From positions 16,679,162-16,743,161 of the forward strand of contig NW_024037072.1 in assembly GCF_015706575.1 (NCBI RefSeq): 64,000 nucleotides of DNA, written 5' to 3'. Below the pieces are notes generated by a model, which searched no databases, had not been told where the DNA came from, and saw only the letters and a program-made list of their open reading frames with translations. The position numbers and the translations under genes are program-made. This stretch comes from Patiria miniata. Taxonomy: Eukaryota > Echinodermata > Asteroidea > Valvatida > Asterinidae. Position 1 is the stretch's first letter. Each line of letters begins with the position of its first letter. Positions 1 to 11,155 of this stretch are shown here, one piece after another.

Positions 1-422
1 TTCCTGAACCACTCCAAAGCAATTCCTCTGATACCGTAATGATCGAGTTTGGACAAAAGTATATCATGATTGACTGTATCAAAGGCCTTGAAGAGGTCCA
101 GGAATATGCCGATTGTTGTTAATGAATTATCTAAGTCATTAGTTACTTTGTGACGTTGAATTTTTCTCTATAAACCCGTTTTGATTGTCTGAAAATACAT
201 TTTTTTGTCTAAGAAATATATTGTACGTTAATAAATAATACATTTCATAACTTTGGAAAAAGAAGTAACAACAGAAATCAGTCTACAATTGCTAACAAGG
301 ACAGCACTACCACTCTTAAAGATAGGGGTGATCCTAGCCATCTGCATGCCATCTGACACTACACCCGTGGAAATGGAAAGATTTATAATGGATGTTAGTG
401 GCTTGGAAATGGCCTGGATCAT
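1..422 (-). pseudogene. LINE reverse transcriptase fragment
   Basis: The stretch 228-422 reads PLTSIINLSISTGVVSDGMQMARITPIFKSG, matching the RT finger region of CR1/Jockey LINEs (S...G..P..MK.A.VTPIFKSGD). A second piece at about 1-115, in another frame, reads TIGIFLDLFKAFDTVNHDIL and then a HYGIRG motif, which is RT block 3 with the first catalytic aspartate region. The YADD block lies beyond the window. Because the frames differ and the consensus NYRPISVL is altered to NCRLISVV, the piece is non-functional. Confidence 0.8.
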
Positions 423-964
423 TGATATGATCAGTACGCAATTAATTAAATCAACCCCTGCACTCTTCGTTTTTGCTAGATTACGTAAAACATCAATAAT
501 CTCTTCTTCTGAAAAAAATAGAATTGGGATTGGGATTTAATAATATTCAGAAAAATTAGTGTCATTACAGGAAATTAAATCACACAGATTCTATCTTGCC
601 AGTATTTGTAACATACTTATTGCAATTATTCGGGGATATGTTTTGGATTATCAATAATAACACCTTCATCTGAATAGTCACGTGTGAAGTTATGATGGGG
701 ATTGGGGCGGCTTTTAGTAAAAGGAAAGGAGGTAAATATGGGGAAGTGATCTGATATGTCTGTCACAAGAAGGCCAGATTTAGGTAAAGGTAAGATATTT
801 GTGAAATATTATCATTTAAAGTGGCAGATGTGTTTGTGCCTCTGTTTGGCTTTTCTGAAAAGAAGTAGGCAAGAGGTATTCACAATTAAAGTCACCTGTT
901 ATTAATATGGGCTTATTTTCATTAGTTACATGTTGGAACAATAATTGGGAACTGTTTAAGAAGT

Positions 965-1198
965 TTACAAAGTTAGCATCAGGCGCTTTATGTATGACCC
1001 AATATTAATATTCGTATGATTGCTTTGAGTGAATATTTCAGTAAAAATACATTCAAGAGAATTATCAACAATGGCATCGAGGTCTGGCCTAGGAATATAC
1101 TGAAGATTAGTTGATATATTTACACCAACACCACTCCCAACTCTTCGTTCTCTGTTATTATTATGTAGGGTGTAGCCAGGTTTCTTCAATTCATTCAT
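965..1198 (-). pseudogene. LINE endonuclease (APE-type) fragment
   Basis: A 77-residue open stretch contains RRVGSGVGVNIS followed by DLDAIVDNSLECIFTEI and NINIGSYIK. This matches the middle of LINE apurinic-like endonucleases, where a glycine-rich strand (GGGVGIYI in relatives) is followed by an acidic glutamate strand (E..FIEI) and an IGxIYR motif. The enzyme would nick target DNA for target-primed reverse transcription. The catalytic N-terminal Asn/Glu and C-terminal His blocks are not in this frame. Lying between the zinc-finger start and the RT motifs, it supports one degraded LINE in minus orientation. Confidence 0.7.
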
Positions 1199-1489
1199 AC
1201 AGGAATTTGCATTAAGCCAAGTCTCACTACAGCCTATTACAAAAAACTCACGATTTAAAGAGTGGAGCAGATTTTTTTAATGATCTATATTTTTGGCTAT
1301 GCTTCTCATTTTTTAATGCAACAGCGAAAAATGTTCTATAGGGTCGCCATTCAAAAGAGTTAAGGGGTTGTCAGGGTCTTCAATTGTTGGCAGTGCACCA
1401 TAATTTAAATTCAGGTCTAAAAGGGTCTCAAGGGTAATGGGCGTATTAATACATGAATTGAAAGCAAACATTACATTACCGATTTCCTG

Positions 1490-1700
1490 AGATTCTAAAC
1501 CATTAAATAAGAAGATGGCAACAAGACATTGTGGACAAAACCAAGTTTCATCATTCTTAGATAAAGTGTAGTAGTCTATGAGATTGGGGTTAGCACATTT
1601 AAGATGGATCCATAATTTACAACAGTCACTATAATTTCCATTTCGCCGGATTACTTCTCACGGGGTTTCTACAGACACTACATGGAAATTTAACAGGCAT
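1490..1700 (-). pseudogene. PHD-like zinc finger at the start of the LINE protein
   Basis: Translation from the ATG at 1700-1698 gives MPVKFPCSVCRNPV, then a stop after about 24 codons. A neighbouring frame continues with SDCCKLWIHLKCAN and later DETWFCPQC. Cysteine and histidine pairs follow the PHD pattern: CxxC, CC, HxxC, then WxCxxC. Such a finger opens the protein of several invertebrate CR1/L2-like LINEs, so it belongs to the element rather than to a host chromatin gene. The stop and the frame change show that it no longer codes. The call rests on spacing of the metal ligands and on position upstream of an endonuclease remnant. Confidence 0.65.
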
Positions 1701-1715
1701 ACGTAAAATATTAAC

Positions 1716-3075
1716 TGGTAGACTCAAAATACAACAACAAAATACAAAGACAAAAAAGGAATTTTAAACACCGGGAAAAGGGAATGGGCTTAATAGTAAT
1801 ATTCCGAACTCAACTCATGAAGATCTTTCTAGAAATTGGATCAATAAATAGTTACAGTTGAGTGATATAATACAAACAAATATGAAGTTGACACAACTTC
1901 AAACTACTCCTTTAGGTAATAAAACACATAAATGCACCACTTAGATTATGATATTGTTGCGTTCCCTAATAGCAGTTTTTGAAACATTTATTAGAGTCAA
2001 CTATAATTCAATAAGTTGGAGGGAAACAGAGCTTTGGGGTGACAGTCACACATGTCAATACACTGATTTATTCATCTCTTCACTTTACATAACTTTGTTA
2101 GATTTCATCAACCTATAGGGTTTCTCCTTTTGGTAGTTTTTGGTGGTGTTATAGAGATAACAGGTTGGCGTCTACAAAGTCTATACATGTACTATGTACT
2201 ATGGCAAAACCATGTCAACCAATACGAACCGAGTGGGCACCGGCACGGTACGGGTTATCGACGGTCAGACCGAAGCGGGAGCGGTCCGCTACGATCACCG
2301 GGGAGGCAACGGCAACTGGACCGGGCCAGCAAGTGTACCAGGCCGCACTACAGTTCTACCCAAAGCGTGCATGTGGCGTATCGAGTATCCAAGGTCAATC
2401 GAGGCATTATGCACCAAGGATAGTGTTTATGACAAGACCGGGCTAGCATAGCTGAACTACGGGGGAATGGCTATGGGGAGCCGGCTGGCCACAGCGGGAG
2501 CGGTCCGCTGTGGTGACGGGGATGAACTAGCTCTGGCTGGGCTAGAACACCGGACAACCGCACAACATGTTCAAGCTAAGACTAGCAGTCCAATGGCCAT
2601 TCGAAACTGCACAGCACTGCACAGGGACTAGTGTATTACTATTTCACCAGCTTCTACACACTCCTCGAGGGATCTAGGAGAAGGATGCTTCATAATAACA
2701 CTAGTACTAGTGATTGCACTATTACTTCACCGCGCCTCAACCACCGAGGGAGGCCGATGCTTCGTAGTGACAAGAGTCGCACAACAATCGGTCTGTCAGA
2801 GTCGAGTTCGTCGCACATCATACGAGTTACCGCACAACATATAAGTTCGCCGCACAACTTTGGGTTGAGGGTTCGTTCACACTACATTGGTTTCGCGGTT
2901 CGCCGCACTGCCGAAAGTGAGGAAAACCTCCGGTATTTATAGGCAGTAGAAGTCTCGGGATTAAATAATGCATGAGCAATGATTTGGGAATTAACCAATA
3001 GTAATCTTCCATGTTAAGGGTCACATGACTAGTCGCATGATTTAATAAGAGTGCCTAGTGCAAGAGACTAGAAAC
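1716..3075. other. No gene recognised; GC-rich block with repeated CGCACAACA word
   Basis: 1716-2130 is AT-rich with no feature. From about 2200 to 2940 the base composition rises in GC and several overlapping open frames appear in all plus frames, which is a composition effect rather than coding. A word close to CGCACAACA recurs at about 2556, 2777, 2811, 2832 and 2851. A TATTTATA lies at 2934-2941. The start TGTTGCGTTCCC at 1955 resembles the start of the Gypsy LTRs at 11156 and 19196, so a solo or partial LTR is possible, but no matching end or target duplication was found. Confidence 0.4.
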
Positions 3076-3244
3076 TTAATGATTATGCAAGGGTACTTAC
3101 CTGAAGTATAATCGTGATTATACAAGTCCTCTGGAGGTGAGAATCAATAGGCGTTCTACTCTGACTACCGGCGGAGCACCAGGCTTGAAAACTTATAACC
3201 TCCACTTCCTGTCCTGACCTCTAAACTCCGACCTCTTCTCATAA
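3076..3244 (-). repeat. DIRS 3' inverted terminal repeat (left end)
   Basis: The segment 3141-3244 is the inverted partner of 8228-8330 with about two mismatches. The outer part 3076-3145 is the inverted partner of about 3599-3672 in the internal complementary region. Confidence 0.9.
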
Positions 3245-3598
3245 GGCCCTGTTCTTGGGGAGGGTCACTCAACACTCACTAGTGACAACTACAGGCTGGG
3301 TAAAATTCTTCAAACCCAAAGAGTAAGTTAAATATATACATGTAGAGGTAAAACCTCAACTACACATATTGTTACAAAACTTGTAACTCAAAAGTAAACA
3401 CTTAATAACCAACAGGTATAGCAAGGATAAAACGTGCCTAAAAAGGAAGAACTTGTTAACAAACTCTCAAACATAATTATATACACTGAATATCTTACTG
3501 GTATCCACAAACAAACTCAAATGTGAATCATTTGAGGGTGAGAATCAAGGGCTTGGGATACTGACAAGTACAATCACTTGAGTTACTGGGTGGGAATT

Positions 3599-3702
3599 GA
3601 TTCTCACCTCCAGAGGACTTGTATAATCACGATCATACTCAGGTAAGTACCCTTGCATAATCATTAATTATACTGCGTCCTCTTACGGCTCGAATCAATA
3701 GG
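3599..3702 (-). repeat. DIRS internal complementary region
   Basis: The first two thirds (to about 3667) is the inverse of the left outer end; the rest (TTATACTGCGTCC onward, to about 3702) is the inverse of the right outer end. In known DIRS elements this junction templates circle closure before recombinase-mediated insertion. It lets both element ends be fixed to the base. Confidence 0.9.
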
Positions 3703-4690
3703 CGACTTTGAAGTCACCCCACGTAGCACAGTCTTTGCAACCACTGAGGTTGCTGTAGGCCTATGGTAAAACTGACTGAAAGTTGAATTAGAAGCCCAAC
3801 CAGCCGTTTCTAAAATGTCCCTTAAGGCTACACCCAAATTGTGAGAACACGATGCTGCTGCACCTCTTGTTGAATGTGCCTTAAATCGATCTGTATATAT
3901 GCCCGTTACGCTAAGCATTTCAACCATCCACCGACTAATCGTTGAAGAAACCACTTTCTTATGGGGTTTCATGTGGCTGATAAACAATTGAGTCTCGGTA
4001 CCTCGTAATGCCCTAGTTCGTGCCAAATATTTCAAGATGGCATACACTGGGCAAATCTGTTTCTCTTCATATGATTCTATGATCACACTCTTAATATTAT
4101 TACCTGGCCTGTTTTGCTTATGTAACTTTGTTGGAATGAACCTCAATCCACCTTGAGAAACACACAAATCCCTGATGTTAATGTGTACCAAAGATGACAC
4201 TCTTCCCAGTGTTACTAGTCCCAAAAGCAACACAGATTTGAGAGAAAGCAACTTCAACGACAGACTGTCATTTGGTGGTAGATTCTTGATGTATTGCAAC
4301 ACTTGGTCCACCTCCCAAGTCAAAGCATACTTTGGCCTCGGTGGATTTCGATTATAAAAACCTTTCATCAATTTGCAAACATCAGCTGACTGCCCTACCG
4401 GTCTACCCTCTATAGGTTGGTGATACAGGGAAATAGCCGATCTGTAGACCCCAAGAGATCTGTAACTTAAACCTTTGTCCTTCTCACATGTTACTAAGAA
4501 CTCCACAATTTCAGTTATAGGTGCTGAAACTGGATCACAAAGTCCCCTTCTATCACACCAGCTACACCAAGCTGTCCATGCTGATTGATACTGTTTGTGA
4601 GTTGATGCTCTACAACTGTCGAGCATGACTTGCGAAACTTCGTGCGAAAAACCTTTCGCTGTGAACTGTTTCCGCAAAGCAGCCACGCCG
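3690..4690 (-). CDS. DIRS tyrosine recombinase region
   Basis: This region codes for the lambda-integrase-type recombinase that inserts the circular DIRS DNA intermediate into the genome. Read on the minus strand it opens with a helical core-binding segment (ALRKQFTAKGF, then STHKQYQSAW and SYRSLGVYRSAIS), followed by the catalytic domain. Visible catalytic residues are the first arginine in TLGRVSSL, the His-x-x-Arg box in KAHSTRG, and the tyrosine in STFSQFYHRP. Spacing between HSTRG and the tyrosine is normal for the family. It lies downstream of RNase H and directly upstream of the internal complementary region, the usual DIRS order. A host phage-type integrase is excluded by this context. 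Confidence 0.88.
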
Positions 4691-4979
4691 CTAGATGAAG
4701 GGAACTGCTCAATGGGTGGGGCTGGCCCGAATGGGGTTGAGTTAGACTGTCCTCCCACTGAGGAAGCAGGATTGGTTGTGTTATGGCTAATTCTAGTAAT
4801 ATGGGGTACCATATCTGTGTTGTCCATGTTGGCGCTACTACCAGAATTGTTGTTTTGTCCATCTCTACCTTTCTCAACACCTGTGCCAAGAGACAAAAGG
4901 GCGGAAATGCATATGCTTGTTCGTTCGTCCAACTCATTGAGAAAGCGTCTACCGCTACTGCCCCTGGATCTGGCTTCCA

Positions 4980-6412
4980 CGCCACATAACGAGGAATCTG
5001 ATGGTTTAGTCTGGAGGCAATAAGGTCTATTGTTGGATGGTACTGTAGATGTCGGCACAGCTTTGCGAAAATCTGGGGATGTAACATCCACTCCAGCCTG
5101 TCTACAAACACTCGTGACTGGTAATCTGCTATGCAATTGTCTATCCCTGGGACATGGTATGCAGTAAGTATGATTTCCTGTTTCATGCACCATTTCCATA
5201 TTTTGATCGCTAGGTGAGAGAGGCTGGAGGTATGGGTCCTTCCTTTGTGCTTGATGTATGCTATTGCTGTAGAATTGTCTAGACGCATCATTATATGGCA
5301 ATTCTTCCTGTCCACTGCAAAGGTTTGAAGGGCGAGGAAAGCTGCCAGTAATTCCAGATAATGTATGTGGTGTTCTTTTTCGGTTAGAGACCACCGTCCC
5401 CCTGTCTCGATCAACCCACAGTGGGCACCCCACCCCTGGGTTGATGCAATTGATGTTATTGTTATTTCTGGATTTGGTATCTCACTGGTTTCCCGTTCCA
5501 CTGATGGAGGCATTGAGCCCACCACTGAAGTTCCTGAATGCTCGTTTCTGACAAGGTAACCAGACTCTGGTAGGTAGGGTCCTTTTGGACAATAGGAATT
5601 AAATCTGTCTGTAACGCCCTGAAAAATATCGGTGCCGGAACTACATCTTCTGCTGTTGCATTCATCTTCCCCAATATGCTGGCCAACGCCTCTGCAGTTA
5701 TTTGGGGCTTCTTTAACGTTTGTTTGGACAGAAGTTCTAACCGTTTTACCTTTTCCTCCGGGAGACTCAGTGTCAGACTGCATGAGTCTATCATGTGTCC
5801 TAGAAAACACATCTTGTGGCATGGTATCAATTGAGATTTCTCCCAATTCACTAACAGACCCAGTTTCTCGAACAACTGTAGAATGTATTGTTTCTGGGAC
5901 TGACAATCTTCTTCGGACTGAGACATCAAGAGAAGGTCGTCTAGATAAATAATCACTTTCATTGATCTCTGTCGTAAATGAGAAATGATTGGTTTCATCA
6001 TTTTCGTGAATAGTCGAGGAGCCGATTTCAACCCGAATGGGAGTACTTGAAACTCCATTATTTTGTCCTCCCATGCGAACCTCAGAAATTTCATGTCTTC
6101 GGACTCCATTGGGATCATGAAATAGGCATCCTTTAGATCGATGGAGACCATCCAATCGTCTTTCTGAATCAACTGTTTTACCATGCTCATTGATTCCATT
6201 TTGAAGTGTTCGGACTTGATGAACCGATTGAGCCGTTTCAAATTGAAAACGGGTCGAAATCCCCCTGATTTCTTGGGTATGACAAAGATCGTGGAGATGA
6301 ATTGATCGGGTCGATCCTCCACTTGTCTTATTGCTCCTTTTTCCAACATATTTGCTATTTCTTTTTGAGTTAACAGTCGTTGTTTCTTGTTCATGTGAAA
6401 CTGTTTTGGCAC
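4980..6412 (-). CDS. DIRS reverse transcriptase / RNase H region
   Basis: The RT part (about 5500-6412) shows RPVFNLKRLNRFI, DLKDAYFMIP, LPFGLKSAPRLF and the catalytic YLDDLLL (near 5934-5960), the form typical of DIRS rather than Gypsy (YxDD plus LPFGL). It copies element RNA into DNA. The RNase H part (about 4980-5450) shows STQGWGAHCG, HYLELLAAFLAL, MRLDNSTAIAYI and the end-block ADYQSR, again the DIRS form; it removes RNA from the hybrid. The two activities sit between the gag-like region and the recombinase. The region belongs to an element counted as slightly broken overall. Confidence 0.87.
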
Positions 6413-6600
6413 TTTTATTTGCCACGGTTGGTATACCCACTCGATTCGGTAACCTACTACAGATTGAAGAATAAAAGGATCGTTGGTTATCTTTGCCCAT
6501 TCGGAAAGATATTTTTTTATCCTGCCTGCATAGTGACGCCCATAGTAGTTTACCGAATCGGGCTCTTGTTGTTGTCTGTTGGTGTCTGGAGTCTTGACAT

Positions 6601-8148
6601 CTAGTATTTTTGAAACTTTTTTGTCTGGTTGTAGTCCTTTCCTTTTGATTCAGAACGAAAAGAATCATAACTCTGGCCAAATCGCCCATGTCCACTAGTA
6701 CTGAAGGACCTATGATATTGCCCACGGTTGTTCCTGTTTCGACTACTGTATGAGGCGGACTTGTCTTTTTTGTAGTTGAAAGATTTCCTGAAAGTATTGC
6801 CTTTATCTTTCGGAGCCATTTTCTGTTTCGTTGTTGTACTTTGCTGACCTTTTACTACCTTTTGTGTCACTTTGTTGAGCTTGTCCTCCTCCTCGACTTT
6901 CTGGGCCCATTCATCGCCCAGGATACAGCCCATTGAAGGAGTCACATCTCTGAGGTACCCTTCCTTAATGAAGGGGTCGGCATGTCGTTGTCTGAAAATC
7001 GACACCCTTTGTATTGCTGACCCTAAAAGACTGCCCGAAGACGTCAAAAGGGTTTTCACTTCTTGAAACCCCTTAGGTGCATCTTTCATCTTTTCAACTG
7101 CTTTAATGAGCGGAATAGAGGCACGGAGCATGTCCTCCTGGATCGACCAGACTGAATTATCACTCTTCCAAGCTTCAAACTTGGTCTTCTTCATGGTCCC
7201 CCGATGGGTTTTGGCATATCTGGGGCCTTAAAATATTCGTCAATAGACAGGTCTGGCTTCATCCCTTCCAATAACGCATCCTTCTTGCTTTGCTCAAGGA
7301 CATGTGCCCTTTGTTGTTTCCACCAGTCAAGTACTTCTGACTCGAACAAGGTGCCTTTAACCTCTTCATGAGGGTTAGCTAGCTTCGAAGTAGGTTTTGG
7401 GTTGTCTCGCCCTGGGATTTTTGCCACATCAATTGCAATCCCTTCTCCTCCTTCATCATTCATGTTTTGTGCCCTTATCGATAAGACATCTTCTTGATCT
7501 GGACCCCTCTTACTCTTTGGGGAATCGGGGGCAGAAGAAAGATCTGAAGGTTGTCTTGCCCCATAATGACTATCACCGGGAGAGTCACTTGAGGATGACG
7601 AGGAGTATCTTCTTTTGCGCCCTTGTCGTCTGTGGGGTCTGGATCTTGAACTAGATCTGGAACGTGACCTCATGTCTGGCAAGGTGTCCTGTAACACACC
7701 TTTGAAAAAACACATCTGTTTTTGTTGCATACTTTCCAGACATGACAACTATTGTTCTGAAAAAAAAAACAGAGTCATTCGGCCTCTGAAAGGAGCTAGT
7801 CGACTTGGCTCGATGACGACGTCCAGAGCGATCTTGATCAGAAGAAAGCATATCTTTCTCTCTTGAATATTGACCACGACCCTTAGAGTGGAGGCATGGA
7901 ACACTCTCATGATCACTATCACGACTCATAAAATGAAGGCGTGAAGTGTGGCCTTTTCCTTCATCACGACCCAAAGATTGGAGGCGTGAATCAGACTTGC
8001 GACCGTGGGGTAGTACTGTTCTATCCTCCCCACCATTATCGGTAAAATTATCACATTTCTTACCATCGCAAATAATCTCAACGGATTTATCTACATTACA
8101 AAAAGATCCTGACTTAATACTGAACCTTTCATCTTCTACTGAAGACAT
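6601..8148 (-). CDS. DIRS gag-like region
   Basis: The first coding region of the element, read leftwards from an ATG at 8148. The upstream part is charged and repetitive, with several S-R-D/L-H-S-K units; the middle part has an Arg-Ser-rich stretch (RSRSRSSSRSRPHRR) and a poly-serine run, then a more ordered acidic and tryptophan-bearing segment (DWWKQQRAHVLEQSKK, DLSIDEYFK). The last part (ending 6601) includes SVWSIQEDMLRASIPLIKAV, SAIQRVSIFRQRHADPF and a basic, glycine-rich tail. DIRS ORF1 products are thought to bind element RNA and form particles; none has a conserved enzyme domain. The call is by position and by basic, low-complexity character. Confidence 0.7.
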
Positions 8149-8227
8149 GATGTTTCTTGTTTTCCGTCAAATAACTGGAAAAATCTTCTCTGCAAAACGC
8201 AAACATGTTTTTGGCGCCCGCCGCAGT

Positions 8228-8354
8228 TATGAGAAGAGGTCGGAGTTCAGAGGTCAGGACAGGAAGTGGAGGTTATAAGTTTTCAAGCCTGGTGCTCCGC
8301 CGGAAGTCAGAGTAGAACGCCTATTGATTCGAGCCGTAAAAGGACGCAGTATAA
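8228..8354 (-). repeat. DIRS 5' inverted terminal repeat (right end)
   Basis: Inverse of the left repeat over about 103 bases (8228-8330). The outer 24 bases recur inside the internal complementary region near 3668-3702. It lies upstream of the gag-like start at 8148 and probably holds the promoter. Confidence 0.9.
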
Positions 8355-11155
8355 GTGTGCATTTACATAAGGCAAAACATGGAGAGAGAAGTGTGCAAAT
8401 ACAGAGAGAGATGTGTGCAAATAGTTAGACCAGAGTGTAAAAGTGTTTACACAACATCTCGAGCAACCTTGATGGAGTGAGTGACAAGCTAAAAGGTTAC
8501 TGTGTCACAGGTTATTGACATCACAGGATGTCTTACCACGCCCAGCTACGCGACCACGCAAGGGTAACATTCCATTCCCTCGAGCTAAGTACGGGACTGG
8601 AAAACTGGACCGAGAACTCCAGTTAGTGTTCATGGGTAACACACGGGGGAGAGAAATGCTCTGTGCCGCTGAGCAGTCTCTCGAAGAACGCCAAAGCACG
8701 CATGCTATGGGGAAAGGAACTTAGCTCGCTGGGGCGAAGGGAGGTGTGGTCAGTCGCGCACATGTACATCGCTGTTATGATTAATGCATACAATGCCTTC
8801 GCTGAAAAAATAATTTAATTTATTTTCCCTTCAATTGTGTCGCCAAAGTTCAATTATTGAAATAGTAGCATTTATTCTTTTGTAAACAAATAATTATGTT
8901 TGATCGCTGTAAACCTGACTGTCGTTTGGTTGACTGTGCTTTGTTCTGACTCCCTTTCTATTTTAATCTCATTGAAAACATTCAGCGGTGCACACAAGGA
9001 GGTAATATTATTTATTGTATTGACTTGCGTTACTTGAACTCAGAAGAAATATTCTTCAGTATAAGACGGTCAGCCTCACTTTCGGGTCCAGGTGTCCTCA
9101 ATTGTTATGTGCAATTCAAAATAGTTTAGATAGAACAGAATTATTACGTTCATATAAGGTAAAGCATAGTTGCCATGAAGGTTCGACACAAGATCTTTAC
9201 TTCCCAGTCACCTTTAAGATGACTGGGCTTTAACTAAATACATTCATTAAATTTAAAAATTAAAAACTATCCTTTGAAGCACCGGAAAGTCATTCTTATT
9301 GCATTAAGTCAATTGATAACATTCCAGACAGAACAAAATATATCCTTTTTTTTGGGGGGGGGGGGGCTGGGTTGGTTGAAATGTATAATGATTGTATCAA
9401 GAATTGTATTAAGCCCTGTTAATGCAGTTGGTGTGTTTATGTGTGTGATTGGAGCGGGGGGGGGGCTTTTGATATTTTCCTTTTGTTGTTTTTTAACAGC
9501 ATTTATATTTTTTATTTCATTCCGTTTGCACTTTTTTTTTCATTTCAATTATTAATATTGATTTTTATCCAAAACTTTGTAATTTTACCAAAATGGTGCT
9601 CAGGGTTATGGATGAACACATCATCTGCTGACAGTTTGTATACTTTTGTTCATTCCATGAAAACCCCTGCTTACATTTAAGGTCGTATCCTTTAACTTAA
9701 TGTACGTCTAAAGTTTATATTTAGAGTAACGGGCTCATGAAGTGAATATGTCTTACGAACAAATTTTGTGCTACTTTCTAAACCTCTTTAGTGTATGAAA
9801 CTAATTGATATTCCTTTTTGGTTAATTTTGTTGGGGATGTTCGATTCTCTTAAACCCTTGAGGGTAGTTCGATTATGTGAATAGTATGCATAATATTGAA
9901 CGACGTCACGATGACGCCGTCAAGAGTTTTATTTGTGTTCTACTTATATACGTTTTCCATGTTTCAGTTTTGATTATTCTATACAGTGTATTGAATCATT
10001 TAGAAATAAAATGAATTAAATTAAAGTTTATCATTCCAACTTGTATTGTCCATCGTGGACAATCAACACATTTCTTTTTTAATTGTTTTTTTCTGAAACG
10101 TTATTATTTATGGGATTGACGTAAATGAAACTACTATTTTCACTAGCAAAAACTTTCTGCTTTTTCAATATTTGAAATATTGCGACACAATTAAAGGGAA
10201 AGTCAATTTTATTATTTATCAGCAAAAGCATTTGTTTCGTTTCTGCAGTTTTGTTTAGATGTGTTTTTTTCTCTGACGTCCTTTCTTTTGTTTCTCATAT
10301 TAAAAGCATTCAGCCGTGCACACAAGAGAGTAATAAATCTTATTTTAATGGACCTTTTGTTTTCTATATTGAGCAATGTGTCAGCAAAATAGTGCATAAA
10401 AGGATACTCTTTCATCATGCTAACTCACTAAAACATCTCTGGACTACTGCTATGCAATGCTGACGTTCGTGGAACAACGGCGTCTCTTAGCTTCATGATC
10501 ACTGTGGTATGGCTGTATGGCTTTATTTACACGAGGTAGGTAGATTTTGTTCGCTTGAGATTTGGGGATATATTATTTCATAATTGTGTTATTTTGCTCA
10601 GTTAAAAGTAAAATTATATATCTTTCAAATGCATTGGTAATACAGTACAGGACAGGAGTACTTCTATTTATGTAATAGCTTTGGAATCGTTTCATATTTT
10701 AAGGCGAATTAGTACCCAGTTTGGAATAATCTGATGTTCAGTTCAAATATGAAGTTAGCATATAAACCGGTTTGACGAAAGTTCGCAGAGAATTATTGTC
10801 CAAGTCCCCCAAATAGTAAAATTAAGAGCCTGATAACCCAACAAAAGTCATCCAAATAATAAGTTCCCCAAAATGTTACTCAGTACTGGCAATTTTATAC
10901 ATTGGGGACCTTCTTGTTATTACATTACGAGTTGGATTTGGGTTATTACATTACGCGTCGCTTCAGTTATTACATTACGGGACAGCTTTAATACATTTAC
11001 GGGACAACATTATTACAATATGAATCGACATTACATTAAACACCAATTCTTATAACATTAAAGGTCAATCTCTACATTAGCATAACATTAGCCCTAAATT
11101 AAATGCAAACGGGTTCATTTGAGCTGTTTTGTTTAATTTGAGCTCAAAATAATAG
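8355..11155. other. No gene recognised; AT-rich spacer with weak repeats
   Basis: No coding region could be supported. The start (8360-8440) has three loose copies of a GTGTGCAAAT-type unit. A G-run of about 14 lies at 9354-9367. Two stretches about 1.3 kb apart, 8940-9020 and 10262-10345, share a diverged direct repeat centred on ATTCAGCNGTGCACACAAG. The end (about 10915-10985) holds a short ATTACATTACG array. Short open frames in this interval lack conserved motifs. Confidence 0.5.
10915..10985 (+). repeat. Degenerate GTTATTACATTACG array
   Basis: Three clear copies of TTATTACATTACG spaced about 26 bases apart, with weaker TTACATTA and ACATTA derivatives continuing to about 11090. It ends just before the Gypsy LTR at 11156. 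Confidence 0.6.

Larger units (their letters stand above)
1..1715 (-). mobile_element. Decayed CR1/Jockey-like LINE, running off the left edge
   Basis: Read on the minus strand, the parts lie in the usual non-LTR order: a zinc-finger start near 1700, an endonuclease remnant around 965-1198, and reverse transcriptase motifs from about 422 to base 1. The RT part includes FKAFDTVNHDILL and HYGIRG, typical of CR1/Jockey/L2-clade enzymes. The remaining RT and the 3' end lie outside the window. The copy is old: several stop codons and frame changes separate the recognisable pieces, and no open frame spans even one whole domain. The 5' end is probably close to complete, because the zinc-finger start is present; most LINE copies are 5'-truncated. 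The exact clade cannot be fixed without a tree. Confidence 0.8.
3076..8354 (-). mobile_element. DIRS-type tyrosine-recombinase retrotransposon
   Basis: A 5.28-kb element on the minus strand with the complete DIRS plan: inverted terminal repeats, a gag-like region, reverse transcriptase/RNase H, a tyrosine recombinase, and an internal complementary region near the 3' end. The ends can be set precisely because the internal region joins copies of both outer ends: TTAATGATTATG begins at 3076 and GGACGCAGTATAA ends at 8354. DIRS elements make no target duplication, and none is seen. The two shared inverted segments differ at only about two of 103 bases, so the copy is fairly young. It is near-whole with perhaps two or three breaks; overlapping frames are normal for the family. 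Confidence 0.9.

Noticed and set aside
2130-2451. Three overlapping open frames in the GC-rich block
   Set aside because: All three plus frames are open at once and none has a recognisable motif; composition explains it.
9274-9680. Hydrophobic frames around the G-run
   Set aside because: T-rich composition gives Phe/Ile runs; no family and no start context.
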